Below are positions 57,788 through 64,000 of a DNA stretch of 64,000 nt, piece by piece. A program made the translations under genes and the position numbers. The notes under the pieces are model-generated. The model made no database searches. It was not told where the DNA came from and saw only the letters and a list, made by a program, of their open reading frames with translations. Source of the DNA: Eubacterium coprostanoligenes (GTDB lineage Bacteria > Bacillota > Clostridia > Oscillospirales > Acutalibacteraceae); assembly GCF_900167205.1 (NCBI RefSeq), contig NZ_FUWW01000012.1, positions 1 to 64,000 of the forward strand. Reading direction: 5' to 3'. The number at the start of each line of letters is the position of its first letter. Position 1 is the first letter of the stretch.

Positions 57788-58971
57788 CTGTTAATCTTTG
57801 TTTTTTTAGAAAAAAGTTGAACTTCCTCGCCGATGTTTTCAAGCACCTGTGCATTGCACCTTGCTTCTGCCGAATTGAAGTTCAAGGTGACATTTATCTG
57901 CTTTGATTCAATATTTTCTCTGCCGAATTCGCCCACAAGTTTTTGCTCGGCAAGTTTTTCGGCAAGGTCAAGCAGAGCCTTATCCGACAAGTTGACCGTA
58001 TAAATATTATACTCCCTGACGCAGGTTTTGATTATTCCGATTGGCACGGGGCGGTCGTTGATTGTGAGATACGAACTGTGCCGTTCGATTTCAGCCGTTT
58101 CTTTCGGGATTTTGCCGACATACAGCGGAAGATACAACCCGAAAAATGAAATTGCCTTATATTCCTTTTCGCCGAGATATTCCCGTCTGCACTGCTCACG
58201 GCTTACGGTCAGGGTGAACTTTTCGTTTACTCTTGCAACAAAGTCCCCGCTTGCGTGTGCAAAAAAGTTCTCTTTTTTCTCCTCGGGAGCATAAACGCCA
58301 GACACAAGAATTGTGCCCTTTGTTACGCTGTCGCCCACAAAAGCCTGTTGCCAGCCGTCCTTGACCATTGCCGACACAATCACGCCATCCTTGACTGCCG
58401 TGAGATTTGTGTAATCCTTGCTTTCAATGTTCGGCTTTGGCGTTGCTTCTTGGATTTCCACCCTTGCGGTTGTGCCGATTCGATTTATGTGCACCCACGC
58501 AATTTCGTCAAAGCTCGCAAGCATCAAATCTTCGAGCTTTTTCTTTTCGTCGACATCCCAATGAGTGCCGATGCGAAAATCGTTTTTGTCCAAAAACGCT
58601 TCAATTCTGCTCTGTTCAATCGTTGTGTTGCCGACATATTCAATATTCCACACAAAGCCGGACAAGAAGCAGAAAAGCACCACGCACAACACACAGCCAA
58701 CCGCCAAGCCCGAGCGTGACATCAGCCGTGACACATAAAACGGCAGACCGCACTTTTTGATTATCCTCACCTTGCCACCGTGACGGAACGCAATCCGATG
58801 CAAATACTTATACGCCTGCACAGGACACCGTGCCGTCAGCCTGCTGTCATTCCTGATTTTATAGACATTCAAGCCGAGTTGAAAGCACTCGTTCAAAAAA
58901 TCTGCCCCAAAACCGCCCGAAAACGAAAACTCAACATAGCCGACAAGCCATTGAACAATTCTGCTAATCAC
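57784..58971 (-). CDS. yqfD: Sporulation protein YqfD
   Basis: 395 residues from the GTG at 58971, which has GGAG seven bases before it; the frame open further upstream is yqfC shadow. The family shows an N-terminal part with RCPVQAYKYLHRIAFRHGGKV-like sequence (residues ~50-70). Next come one membrane helix (LAVGCVLCVVLFCFLSGFVW near 88-108), IEYVGNTTIEQSRIEAFLD and WVHINRIGTTARVEIQEATP, then a long extracytoplasmic part. YqfD is needed for endospore formation in Bacillus. It overlaps yqfC by eight bases, so the two are coupled. Confidence 0.93.
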   Translation of the reverse strand: MISRIVQWLVGYVEFSFSGGFGADFLNECFQLGLNVYKIRNDSRLTARCPVQAYKYLHRIAFRHGGKVRIIKKCGLPFYVSRLMSRSGLAVGCVLCVVLFCFLSGFVWNIEYVGNTTIEQSRIEAFLDKNDFRIGTHWDVDEKKKLEDLMLASFDEIAWVHINRIGTTARVEIQEATPKPNIESKDYTNLTAVKDGVIVSAMVKDGWQQAFVGDSVTKGTILVSGVYAPEEKKENFFAHASGDFVARVNEKFTLTVSREQCRREYLGEKEYKAISFFGLYLPLYVGKIPKETAEIERHSSYLTINDRPVPIGIIKTCVREYNIYTVNLSDKALLDLAEKLAEQKLVGEFGRENIESKQINVTLNFNSAEARCNAQVLENIGEEVQLFSKKTKINS

Positions 58972-59218
58972 TGCAATACTCCACGGATAAAATATCGCCC
59001 TCAATCACTGCACCTTCGGGCGAAAACTCGTTTATGCACAGCATTGAACCGACAACGACAAGGCAATACTTTCCAAGATTGATTTTTATCCGGTCACGGC
59101 TGTATTCCACAATCCCCTTTAAGCCGTCAACAACGCACTGTGACGAGCCGACAAGATGAATGTGCGGACACTCGCAATATCCCATAACGGTATCGTTGAG
59201 TTTTTCTTTTTTCTTCAT
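58964..59218 (-). CDS. yqfC: Sporulation protein YqfC
   Basis: 84 residues. The small YqfC/YabP-like fold is seen in PHIHLVGSSQCVVDGLKGIVEYSRD and INLGKYCLVVVGSMLCI, ending GDILSVEYCSD. GGTGG precedes the ATG. In Bacillus it is mother-cell expressed and paired with yqfD, as here; the phoH gene that often follows is absent. Confidence 0.9.
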   Translation of the reverse strand: MKKKEKLNDTVMGYCECPHIHLVGSSQCVVDGLKGIVEYSRDRIKINLGKYCLVVVGSMLCINEFSPEGAVIEGDILSVEYCSD

Positions 59219-59258
59219 AAAACCACCGTAAGATTTTATGCTTCACAAGGCAAAAATA

Positions 59259-60119
59259 TCACCGTTTGAGCTTTAGCCACACAAGCATTCCGACTGCCAC
59301 GACAACCGAAATCGCAATGACAATGCCTGCACCGTACGGCGAATTGATGAGAGGCAAATTTTTAAAATTCATACCGAACCAACCTGTGATGAAACCGAGC
59401 GGAGCAAACACAACGGTAACGATTGTAAACAGCTTCATAGTCTTGTTGAGCCTCAAATCAAGCGCCGACTGATAGGCATCCCTCAAATGCACAATACCGT
59501 CAATCAGCATTTTTGAATTCTCCCGCAATCTGTCCGCCCTTGCGCCCAAAAGGTCAAAATATTTCAACTCATCCTCGGGGAAAACATCAAAATCATTGTC
59601 GCCGAGTTCCTCGATTATCTCCCTGATTTTTGAATAATAAGCACCGAGGGCAATGCACCTCTGCTTTTCGCAATAGAGAGTTTTGTTCAGGCTCTCGCTT
59701 TCCCTGCCGTCAAGAATTTGTTTTTCCGTCACGGCAAGACTTTTTTGAAAATCGACAAGCACCTCGTTTTCGTTTGCCAGCAGTTCGTCAACAAAGGTAT
59801 ACAGCAACCTTGCATTCGACACCTCTCCGCCACGTAATCTCGAAATTGTGTTTTGCACGGCGGTCAAATGCTTTTTTGTGCAAGTGCTGACAACAATCAC
59901 CGCCCGTTGCCTGACATAAATATTGCATTCCTCAAGGCAAACGCAAACACAATCTCCGCTTTTGAAATATCCCGTTGTGCCTATGCCGTTTTTTGGCAAA
60001 TCAAAAAGCCTGACAACCTCATCAAGCTCGGACACACCGATATATCCGAGTGAAAGGTCGCAGGCTTTTGCCTCCTCGGCGGTTACATTTTCAACCTCGT
60101 CACGAAAAGCATAAAACAT
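59259..60119 (-). CDS. corA: CorA-family divalent cation transporter
   Basis: 286 residues. An N-terminal cytoplasmic domain and long helices lead to two C-terminal membrane segments (LFTIVTVVFAPLGFITGWFG and GIVIAISVVVAVGMLVWLKL) with the signature G-M-N (YGMN-type WFGMNFKNLP) near residue 250. It likely carries Mg2+ or another divalent ion as a pentamer. It is slightly shorter than E. coli CorA. Its Shine-Dalgarno AGGTGA lies inside a 13-bp hairpin (60122-60158), suggesting translational control. Confidence 0.92.
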   Translation of the reverse strand: MFYAFRDEVENVTAEEAKACDLSLGYIGVSELDEVVRLFDLPKNGIGTTGYFKSGDCVCVCLEECNIYVRQRAVIVVSTCTKKHLTAVQNTISRLRGGEVSNARLLYTFVDELLANENEVLVDFQKSLAVTEKQILDGRESESLNKTLYCEKQRCIALGAYYSKIREIIEELGDNDFDVFPEDELKYFDLLGARADRLRENSKMLIDGIVHLRDAYQSALDLRLNKTMKLFTIVTVVFAPLGFITGWFGMNFKNLPLINSPYGAGIVIAISVVVAVGMLVWLKLKR

Positions 60120-60121
60120 AA

Positions 60122-60158
60122 AATCACCTGTTTTAGTATTTCAAAAAAACAGGTGATT
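60122..60158 (-). promoter_or_regulatory. Hairpin sequestering the corA ribosome binding site
   Basis: AATCACCTGTTTT (60122-60134, plus strand) pairs perfectly with AAAACAGGTGATT (60146-60158). In the transcript the corA AGGTGA is the 3' arm and ends three bases before the ATG. It could act as an RNA switch or an attenuator behind the TetR gene. Confidence 0.65.
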
Positions 60159-60207
60159 ATTCATCTACAAAACGGCAAATTGCCGAATCAAATATTCAAT
60201 TTTGCAA

Positions 60208-60732
60208 TCAGTTCTTTCTGATCATATCTGAAAGAGCTGTGAAAAGGATGTCCTTATCATTCTTCAAATCCGCATTAAGCACAAGACCTGTTACAGCGTA
60301 TACGATGAGAGAAACTCTTGCATAGTCAACTGTTCCCGGTTGAATATTGTTGTTTGTGCAAATTGTTGTGATTGCTGATTTCTGCAACTTTTCGGTTACA
60401 GGAATAGCAAGTCTGCTGCCCTTATATTTTTCAATAATATCAGCGTTTGCAATTATTACATTGATGATGTCGTTGACAACGATGCTTGGATTTACATGTG
60501 CCTGCTGAATGTTTACAGTTGCAGCATATTCAGCAACAGACGCCTCCAAATTTTCAACAATTGCCTTTACGCAATCCTCGATGCTCTTGTAGTGAAGGTA
60601 GAATGTACTCTTATTAATTCCCGCATCATTGCAAACCTTTACAACACGAACCTCGTCTAAATCCTTGTCCTTTGTTTGTTCCAAAACAGATACTAAAATT
60701 GCCCGTCTTGTTCTCACAATTCTTTTATCCAT
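60208..60732 (-). CDS. TetR/AcrR-family regulator
   Basis: 174 residues. N-terminal helix-turn-helix (RTRRAILVSVLEQTKDKDLD, VVKVCNDAGINKSTFYLHYK near residues 30-50) with the characteristic STFYLHYKS end, then an all-helical ligand domain of the DhaS/YcdH-like short type. It lies 88 bases upstream of corA on the same strand and may be co-transcribed. Ligand and target are unknown. AAGGAGG lies upstream of the start. Confidence 0.9.
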   Translation of the reverse strand: MDKRIVRTRRAILVSVLEQTKDKDLDEVRVVKVCNDAGINKSTFYLHYKSIEDCVKAIVENLEASVAEYAATVNIQQAHVNPSIVVNDIINVIIANADIIEKYKGSRLAIPVTEKLQKSAITTICTNNNIQPGTVDYARVSLIVYAVTGLVLNADLKNDKDILFTALSDMIRKN

Positions 60733-60775
60733 AAACCTTTGCCTCCTTGTGAAAACTAAAAATTATTTATTGACT

Positions 60776-60804
60776 ATGTTAGCATATTTTCAACCATTTT
60801 TCAA
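60776..60804 (-). promoter_or_regulatory. Promoter of the TetR gene
   Basis: TTGAAA (60804-60799), 17 bases, TAACAT (60781-60776) on the minus strand. Confidence 0.55.
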
Positions 60805-60836
60805 TATATTTTTCTCTAAATTAACACCTAATAAAC

Positions 60837-60870
60837 AAAAAAATCCGTATGCTGACGGCATACGGATTTC
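60837..60870. terminator. Terminator downstream of the 3D-domain protein gene
   Basis: AAATCCGTATGC (60841-60852) pairs with GCATACGGATTT (60858-60869); A-run on the plus-strand 5' side gives a T-run for minus-strand transcripts. Confidence 0.8.
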
Positions 60871-60926
60871 ATCATAAAATTTGTGTTTTAAATGCTTATG
60901 AATTCTCGCATTTTTTAGGTGTCAGA

Positions 60927-62189
60927 TTACCAACCGAGTCTTACGATTTCAATTGTGCAAGAGCCTACACCACGCTTGTAGCACTCGCTGTGACCGCCCG
61001 GGGTAAAAATATCAATTCTGCCCTTGCGTGACAATCCGCTGCCACCACGGTCAACTACAGTGTAGTTTGTGCCGTCAACGCTGATAACTGTGCCGAGAGG
61101 CAACCAGTTGCATGCAACATAATATGGGTCATCCATACCGTTTTGAATTCTCTTGCCTGATGATGTGATACCTCTTGAGTTACCGTTGCAGGTTGCACAC
61201 GCACAATAGTGGCTGTATCTGCCCTTGATAACCTGACCGAGCTTGTAGCCGTTCTTTGACTTTACGCCGTTTGGCTTAACATCGCTTGACGAATCATCAT
61301 CTTTTTTCTCTGACTTCTTCTTTTCGGTTTTCTTTGTGCCAACCAAAACTTCTTTTTGAGTTGCTTCCTTGGTCACAATTCTTGAAACCTCGGTCGAGTC
61401 CTTTTTCTTGCCGTTAACATACTTAACTTGGTATGTTACATTAGCCTCGCCGTTTTTACCCTCTTTGATTACCTTTGTTTCGCCATCTTTAAGGGATTCA
61501 TCTTTTGTTTCAACTGTTGAATACTCAACTTCTTCTGTCTTTTCAACAGTTTTGTACTCAACTCTCTTAACCTTTACCACAAGGTCTTTTTCAAGTTTTG
61601 CATCAAGTGCAGGTTCCGTATAATCGTCCTTATCAAGAACTACACCTGCTGTTTCAAGCAAATCTGCAACAGTTCCGCTTGTCAAAGTATACTTCGTTTC
61701 TTTGCCGTCAACCTTGAGGGTTACATACTGTGCAGTGGCAACCTTGATTACCATACCGTCTGCAATCTCTGTATTGAGGCTGTAATTGATTTGATCACTA
61801 TTATTGATGCCAATTCCAAGCTGTGCAAATGCATCGCCGACAGTGTGCGAATAAACTTGGTACGCTGTAATGTTTCCGTCAAACTCAATATAAAATGTGT
61901 TGAGTCTGTTTACTACAATGCTGCCACCTTCCGATTCCTTAAAATCGGTTATGTCCAGCTTATCGCCGGCAGCTACCATAATACCTGCGGATTTGAGAAT
62001 CTCGATAGGTTCCGTCTCAGTTGTAGTAACAGCAACACTTCTTGAGCCGTCAACAATGTTGACTGTGTATTCGTCAGAGGATTTTGCAAAAGCAGTGCCT
62101 GCAAACATTGTGACAAGAAGCACAAGCGCAATTACTATTGTCAGGATTGTTCTGAAAGAACGCTTACCTGCAAATGATTGGTTAGTCAT
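60927..62189 (-). CDS. Secreted cell-wall protein with DUF348, G5 and 3D domains (YabE/Rpf-like)
   Basis: 420 residues. Signal sequence ending GTAFAKS near residue 35. Two to three DUF348 units (YTVNIVDGSRSVAVTTTETE, AYQVYSHTVGDAFAQLGIGI, YVTLKVDGKETKYTLTSGTV) are followed by a G5 domain (EKTEEVEYSTVETKDESL, GKNGEANVTYQVKYVNGK near 230-285) and a Lys/Asp-rich linker. A C-terminal 3D domain follows (YSHYCACATCNGNSRGITSSG, VVDRGGSGLSRKGRIDIF, with three conserved Asp). This is the layout of YabE/resuscitation-factor-like muralytic enzymes, probably a lytic transglycosylase acting on peptidoglycan. It has a strong promoter and a structured leader. Confidence 0.93.
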   Translation of the reverse strand: MTNQSFAGKRSFRTILTIVIALVLLVTMFAGTAFAKSSDEYTVNIVDGSRSVAVTTTETEPIEILKSAGIMVAAGDKLDITDFKESEGGSIVVNRLNTFYIEFDGNITAYQVYSHTVGDAFAQLGIGINNSDQINYSLNTEIADGMVIKVATAQYVTLKVDGKETKYTLTSGTVADLLETAGVVLDKDDYTEPALDAKLEKDLVVKVKRVEYKTVEKTEEVEYSTVETKDESLKDGETKVIKEGKNGEANVTYQVKYVNGKKKDSTEVSRIVTKEATQKEVLVGTKKTEKKKSEKKDDDSSSDVKPNGVKSKNGYKLGQVIKGRYSHYCACATCNGNSRGITSSGKRIQNGMDDPYYVACNWLPLGTVISVDGTNYTVVDRGGSGLSRKGRIDIFTPGGHSECYKRGVGSCTIEIVRLGW

Positions 62190-62222
62190 CTTAATCTCCT
62201 TACTTTCTTAACAAGTGAGTTT

Positions 62223-62252
62223 GGCATTTGTGGGTCAAATTCCCACATCGCC
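62223..62252 (-). other. Leader hairpin of the 3D-domain protein mRNA
   Basis: GGCATTTGTGGG (62223-62234) pairs with CCCACATCGCC (62242-62252) around TCAAATT, ahead of the ribosome binding site. It does not match a riboswitch I can name. Confidence 0.5.
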
Positions 62253-62280
62253 TAATATCATTTTGTCACGAACGCTTGCT

Positions 62281-62308
62281 ATTATAGCGAGTTTTCACAA
62301 CAAGTCAA
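62281..62308 (-). promoter_or_regulatory. Promoter of the 3D-domain protein gene
   Basis: TTGACT (62308-62303), 16 bases, consensus TATAAT (62286-62281) on the minus strand, giving a ~85-base leader. TTGCTA/TAGCGAG symmetry overlaps the -10 region. Confidence 0.8.
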
Positions 62309-62703
62309 GTTGGTGGAGCAGATTTTTTTGTGCAATATCTACAAAAGGTTACAGCCGTAATATTATTGTAACTTTTAAAATGTCCATATCTTGTGGTTTT
62401 GAACTTTTACGCTTTATCACACTAAATTGAATATTTGGGAAAGGTGACGAACTTCTTACAAAACCTTACGATTTTGTAACATTTAAGCATTGGTAAAAAA
62501 TGGCAAACACAATATATGGTGTATTTTTTCAAATATTGTGTTTTTTGTTTCCACATATAGAATTTCGCAAAATATTTTATTGATAATTCTTTCACAAACT
62601 TTTGTACGGTTTTTCAGGTTTTATTCGTCCTGTTATCTGCCTATATATTATAATATATAAATTATATACATTAATAAGGAAAACACTGTTGACAAAACCC
62701 GAC
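62309..62703. other. Intergenic region without recognised gene
   Basis: About 395 AT-rich bases between the 3D-protein promoter and the pcrA terminator. No coding frame with a ribosome binding site, tRNA, long repeat or riboswitch was recognised; TATATTATAATATAT stretches near 62640-62660 are low-complexity. Confidence 0.5.
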
Positions 62704-62732
62704 AAAAAAAGAGGGCGAACAATTGCCCTCTT
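62704..62732 (-). terminator. Terminator of pcrA
   Basis: AAGAGGGC (62709-62716) pairs with GCCCTCTT (62725-62732), and a T-run follows on the minus strand, eight bases behind the stop. Confidence 0.85.
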
Positions 62733-62739
62733 AAAATGA

Positions 62740-64000
62740 TTATAATTTCTGAAGTTTAGCAAAGTTAGCCATAAGCTTCTTTGTTCCTGCCTTGTCAAAC
62801 GCAATTTCCATAAGCGTGTCGTTACCCATAGGTTTTGCCGAAAGAACAACGCCTGTGCCGAACGACGCATGACGAACCGTGTCGCCGACAGCATAGGTTT
62901 CTGTGCTTGTCTGCGGTTTTGTTCCGCCAACCTGCCCAAACGAATGAGCCACGGTGCTTGAACTTCGTCTGCCCTCGCCGATCGGAGTTGACTTGCTGTA
63001 TTTATATGGCTTTGCAGGAGAGCCAAAGTGGTCGTTATAGCTACCCGATGAATAGCTCGACTGCATTCTGACCGTCTTATCCTCGCAAATGTCGGTCGGA
63101 ATTTCGCCCACGAAACGAGAAAGCATATTTCTGCTTGTTGTACCGTAGAGCATACGCTGACGAGCCGACACGAGATACAGCTTTTCTCTTGCACGGGTAA
63201 TGCCGACATAAGCAAGACGGCGCTCCTCTTCAAGATCCTCATCACTGTACATACTTTGATTGCCGGGGAATATGCCCTCTTCCATACCCGGAATAAACAC
63301 AACAGAGAATTCCAAACCCTTTGCCGAGTGGAGAGTCATAAGCACAACGCTGTCCTCATCCTCATTATACGAATCAATATCGGACACAAGCGCAACATCC
63401 TCAAGGAAGGTTTGAAGGGTGAAGTTTTCATCCTCCTCCTGATACTTGACAAACATTGACGAAAGTTCCTGAACATTGGCTTTTCTGTCGTCTGCCTTTG
63501 ACGGGTCGTCCTCTTCGAGATATGCAAAATACTCGGTCTGCTCCAAAATTTCCTGAAGCAAATCGTTCACGCTCATGCCGTCCTCTAAATCCTCACGGAA
63601 GCCGTTAATCATATTGCAAAACGCCTTGAGTTTGTTTGCACTTCTCTGTGTCTTTGCAAACTCGTCTGCCTGCTCGCAAACCTCAAAGGCTGTCATTTTG
63701 TTTGCCGAAGCAATTTCCAAAATGTAATTGAACATCGTGTCGCCAATGCCACGCTTCGGAGTGTTGATTATTCTTTGAAGTCGAACATTGTCGGCTGTGT
63801 TGTTGATGAGTGCAAAATACGACACAATATCCTTGATTTCCTTGCGGTCGAAGAAGCGGTTGCCACCGATAATTCGATAAGAAATGCCCGATTTTGCCAT
63901 CATAATTTCTATGTTTCGGCTCTGCGCATTCATACGATAAAGAACTGCATGGTCCTTGTAGCTCATTCCGTTTTTAACATTTTCGTTGATTTGGTCAATA
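62740..64000 (-). CDS. pcrA: ATP-dependent DNA helicase PcrA/UvrD (C-terminal part, gene runs off the window)
   Basis: About 420 residues are inside the window; the frame stays open to 64000, so the N-terminal Walker A half is missing only because of the window edge. Superfamily 1 motifs of domain 2A are present: YRIIGGNRFFDRKEIKD (motif IV region), VVLMTLHSAKGLEFSVVFIP (motif V) with GIFPGNQSM, and EEERRLAYVGITRAREKLYL (motif VI). The C-terminal tail ends with a Tudor-like PcrA domain (VGDTVRHASFGTGVVL), which binds RNA polymerase in PcrA. Housekeeping repair helicase. Confidence 0.95.
   Translation of the reverse strand, partial: IDQINENVKNGMSYKDHAVLYRMNAQSRNIEIMMAKSGISYRIIGGNRFFDRKEIKDIVSYFALINNTADNVRLQRIINTPKRGIGDTMFNYILEIASANKMTAFEVCEQADEFAKTQRSANKLKAFCNMINGFREDLEDGMSVNDLLQEILEQTEYFAYLEEDDPSKADDRKANVQELSSMFVKYQEEDENFTLQTFLEDVALVSDIDSYNEDEDSVVLMTLHSAKGLEFSVVFIPGMEEGIFPGNQSMYSDEDLEEERRLAYVGITRAREKLYLVSARQRMLYGTTSRNMLSRFVGEIPTDICEDKTVRMQSSYSSGSYNDHFGSPAKPYKYSKSTPIGEGRRSSSTVAHSFGQVGGTKPQTSTETYAVGDTVRHASFGTGVVLSAKPMGNDTLMEIAFDKAGTKKLMANFAKLQKL

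Noticed and set aside
62190-62340. c-di-AMP (ydaO) riboswitch upstream of the 3D-domain protein, as in some Rpf-like genes
   Set aside because: The leader is only about 85 bases and does not show the conserved blocks of that riboswitch. Only simple hairpins are visible.

Overview
The window looks like a Gram-positive, low-to-moderate GC, anaerobic gut Clostridia chromosome (Ruminococcaceae/Oscillospiraceae-like, inferred only from gene content). Supporting signs are the sporulation pair yqfC-yqfD, a 3D/G5/DUF348 wall protein, a PASTA-domain kinase homologue, a secretin-less Tad pilus locus, AGGAGG-type ribosome binding sites, TTGACA/TATAAT-type promoters and no outer-membrane genes. All three tRNA genes encode their CCA end.

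Layout. 1-5.8 kb: the tail of an IS481-like transposase, a flavin reductase, a secreted fibronectin-III protein with an odd start, a PASTA pseudokinase, radC, tRNA-Asn and a decayed alpha/beta hydrolase. 6-14.9 kb: citrate synthase plus MarR, remains of a GH20 hexosaminidase, an aldo/keto reductase, an esterase, a Phd/RelE-type toxin-antitoxin pair with a shortened toxin, an AT-rich GH127 arabinofuranosidase flanked by related repeats, and an Mrr nuclease between 29-bp direct repeats. This is the most plastic part. 15-20.5 kb: a fucO-like dehydrogenase behind a perfect Rex operator, then a three-gene operon of a small helical protein, a cytoplasmic beta-helix protein and a GH112 galactosyl-hexosamine phosphorylase. 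20.7-24.3 kb: tex, an Sfp-type phosphopantetheinyl transferase and a catalytically dead-looking SGNH protein.

24.3-43.5 kb is a Tad (tight adherence) pilus operon read on the minus strand: prepilin peptidase, Flp pilin, TadE, CpaB, CpaE/TadZ, CpaF/TadA, TadB, TadC, a DUF192 protein, a DivIVA-like coiled coil and finally a 10,977-bp gene. That gene encodes a 3,658-residue TadG-like protein, anchored by one N-terminal membrane helix and made mostly of beta-solenoid-like repeats with four six-cysteine modules. It is the most unusual object in the window.

43.6-51.5 kb: a methyltransferase, the fucose operon fucA-fucU-kinase-fucI with a divergent AraC regulator, a lipoprotein and tRNA-Pro. 52.5-57.7 kb: a complete hexuronate route in two convergent operons, uxaC-kdgK-kdgA and uxuA-SDR mannonate oxidoreductase. 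57.8-64 kb: yqfD/yqfC, a CorA transporter, a TetR regulator, a G5/3D wall protein and the C-terminal part of PcrA helicase.

Taken together, the genes suggest a gut anaerobe that uses fucose, uronic acids and galacto-hexosamine disaccharides from host or plant glycans, and that displays a Tad pilus carrying or accompanied by a very large surface protein. No CRISPR array, prophage or rRNA gene was seen.
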